Below, piece after piece: positions 12,704 to 12,893 of a DNA stretch of 12,893 nucleotides (the first letter of the stretch is position 1; each line of letters begins with the position of its first letter). The notes beneath the pieces were generated by a model. It saw only the letters and a program-made list of their open reading frames with translations. It had not been told where the DNA came from and made no database searches. This DNA is from Massilia sp. (GTDB lineage Bacteria > Pseudomonadota > Gammaproteobacteria > Burkholderiales > Burkholderiaceae_D), in NCBI GenBank assembly GCA_003484545.1, contig DNCF01000505.1, forward strand, positions 1-12,893, written 5' to 3'. The translations under genes and the position numbers were made by a program.

Positions 12704-12893
12704 TTACGGCCGGCGCGGCTGAAAGCGCACGATCGCCTCCCCCGACGCCGTGGTCTTCGGCACCGGCCGGAACGCATGCCCGTAGATCACCTCGAAGCTC
12801 AGCGGAATCTTGCCGTCCGCCCCGCGCTGGGCTTCGAGGGCATCGATCATGCGCCGCCAGGCCGCGCGCCCGACCAGGCCGCGGCGGCGCGTT
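12704..12893 (-). CDS. BioC-like methyltransferase (malonyl-ACP O-methyltransferase), C-terminal fragment
   Basis: The minus-strand frame beginning at 12892 is open from the window edge to TAA at 12704-12706 and gives the last 62 residues. 'RGLVGRAAWRRMIDALEAQR' then 'GKIPLSFEVIYGHAFRP' matches the C-terminal helix and final strand of BioC proteins, where a 'G.(L/I)PLT(F/Y)EV(I/V)YGHA' ending is typical of betaproteobacteria. BioC methylates malonyl-ACP at the start of biotin synthesis. The catalytic SAM-binding part is outside the window, so a related class I methyltransferase remains possible. Same direction as the cox operon, but separated by more than 500 bp with its own promoter, so not part of that operon. 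Confidence 0.7.
   Translation of the reverse strand, partial: TRRRGLVGRAAWRRMIDALEAQRGADGKIPLSFEVIYGHAFRPVPKTTASGEAIVRFQPRRP

Noticed and set aside
12565..12777. 70-codon minus-strand frame
   Set aside because: Overlaps the BioC-like C-terminus in another frame and has an Arg-rich composition without features.
1..12893. CRISPR array, tRNA, rRNA, transposase, integrase, or toxin-antitoxin or defence genes
   Set aside because: No regular spaced repeats, no cloverleaf or CCA end, and no recognisable mobile or defence protein on either strand.

Overview
High-GC chromosomal window whose proteins and layout point to a betaproteobacterium of the order Burkholderiales, most likely family Oxalobacteraceae (Massilia, Duganella or Janthinobacterium type). 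This rests on recognised families, gene order and codon usage; no database search was run. The centre of the window (about 3.25-12.5 kb) is an almost complete locus for an aa3/caa3-type haem-copper cytochrome c oxidase.

Layout. Bases 1-2141 (+) hold the 3' end of a YfiR-like (DUF4154) periplasmic protein gene, coupled by a TGATG junction to a hybrid histidine kinase (CHASE8-HAMP-HisKA-HATPase-REC). It converges stop codon to stop codon with an AI-2E/PerM-family permease on the minus strand (2138-3217). All but one of the remaining genes are on the minus strand, so they are read from high to low coordinates. First operon: coxB (subunit II with a fused cytochrome c domain), coxA (subunit I with a His-rich N-terminus), a 42-residue membrane protein, ctaG/cox11, a DUF2970 protein and coxC, closed by a hairpin with a U-rich tail at 7485-7517. 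Second block: SURF1, a SCO-like anchored thioredoxin-fold protein, ctaA/cox15, ctaB/cox10, sco, then the permease. A two-helix DUF2909 gene lies on the plus strand between the blocks, 35 bp from the SURF1 start. The right edge (12704-12893, minus) is the C-terminal end of a BioC-like methyltransferase.

How the genes work together. CtaB and CtaA convert haem B to haem O and then haem A. SURF1 helps place haem A in subunit I, CtaG/Cox11 supplies CuB and SCO matures CuA in subunit II. CoxA, CoxB and CoxC form the catalytic core. The 42-aa, DUF2970, DUF2909 and SCO-like proteins are conserved companions without an established biochemical role, and are the best places to look for undescribed assembly or accessory functions.

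Control and repeats. A strong sigma-70 promoter (TTGAAT, 18 bp, TATAAT) lies about 280 bp upstream of coxB and implies a leader of roughly 268 nt. Its -35 box is overlapped by an inverted repeat, and two perfect 11-bp tandem repeats lie just upstream. Three palindromic or REP-like elements occur: one inside the SURF1 reading frame, a related one upstream of coxB, and one forming the coxC terminator. I saw no tRNA, rRNA, CRISPR array, transposase or phage gene. The window is mainly core respiratory metabolism; its novelty lies in small proteins, cis-elements and repeats, not in a new defence or mobile system.
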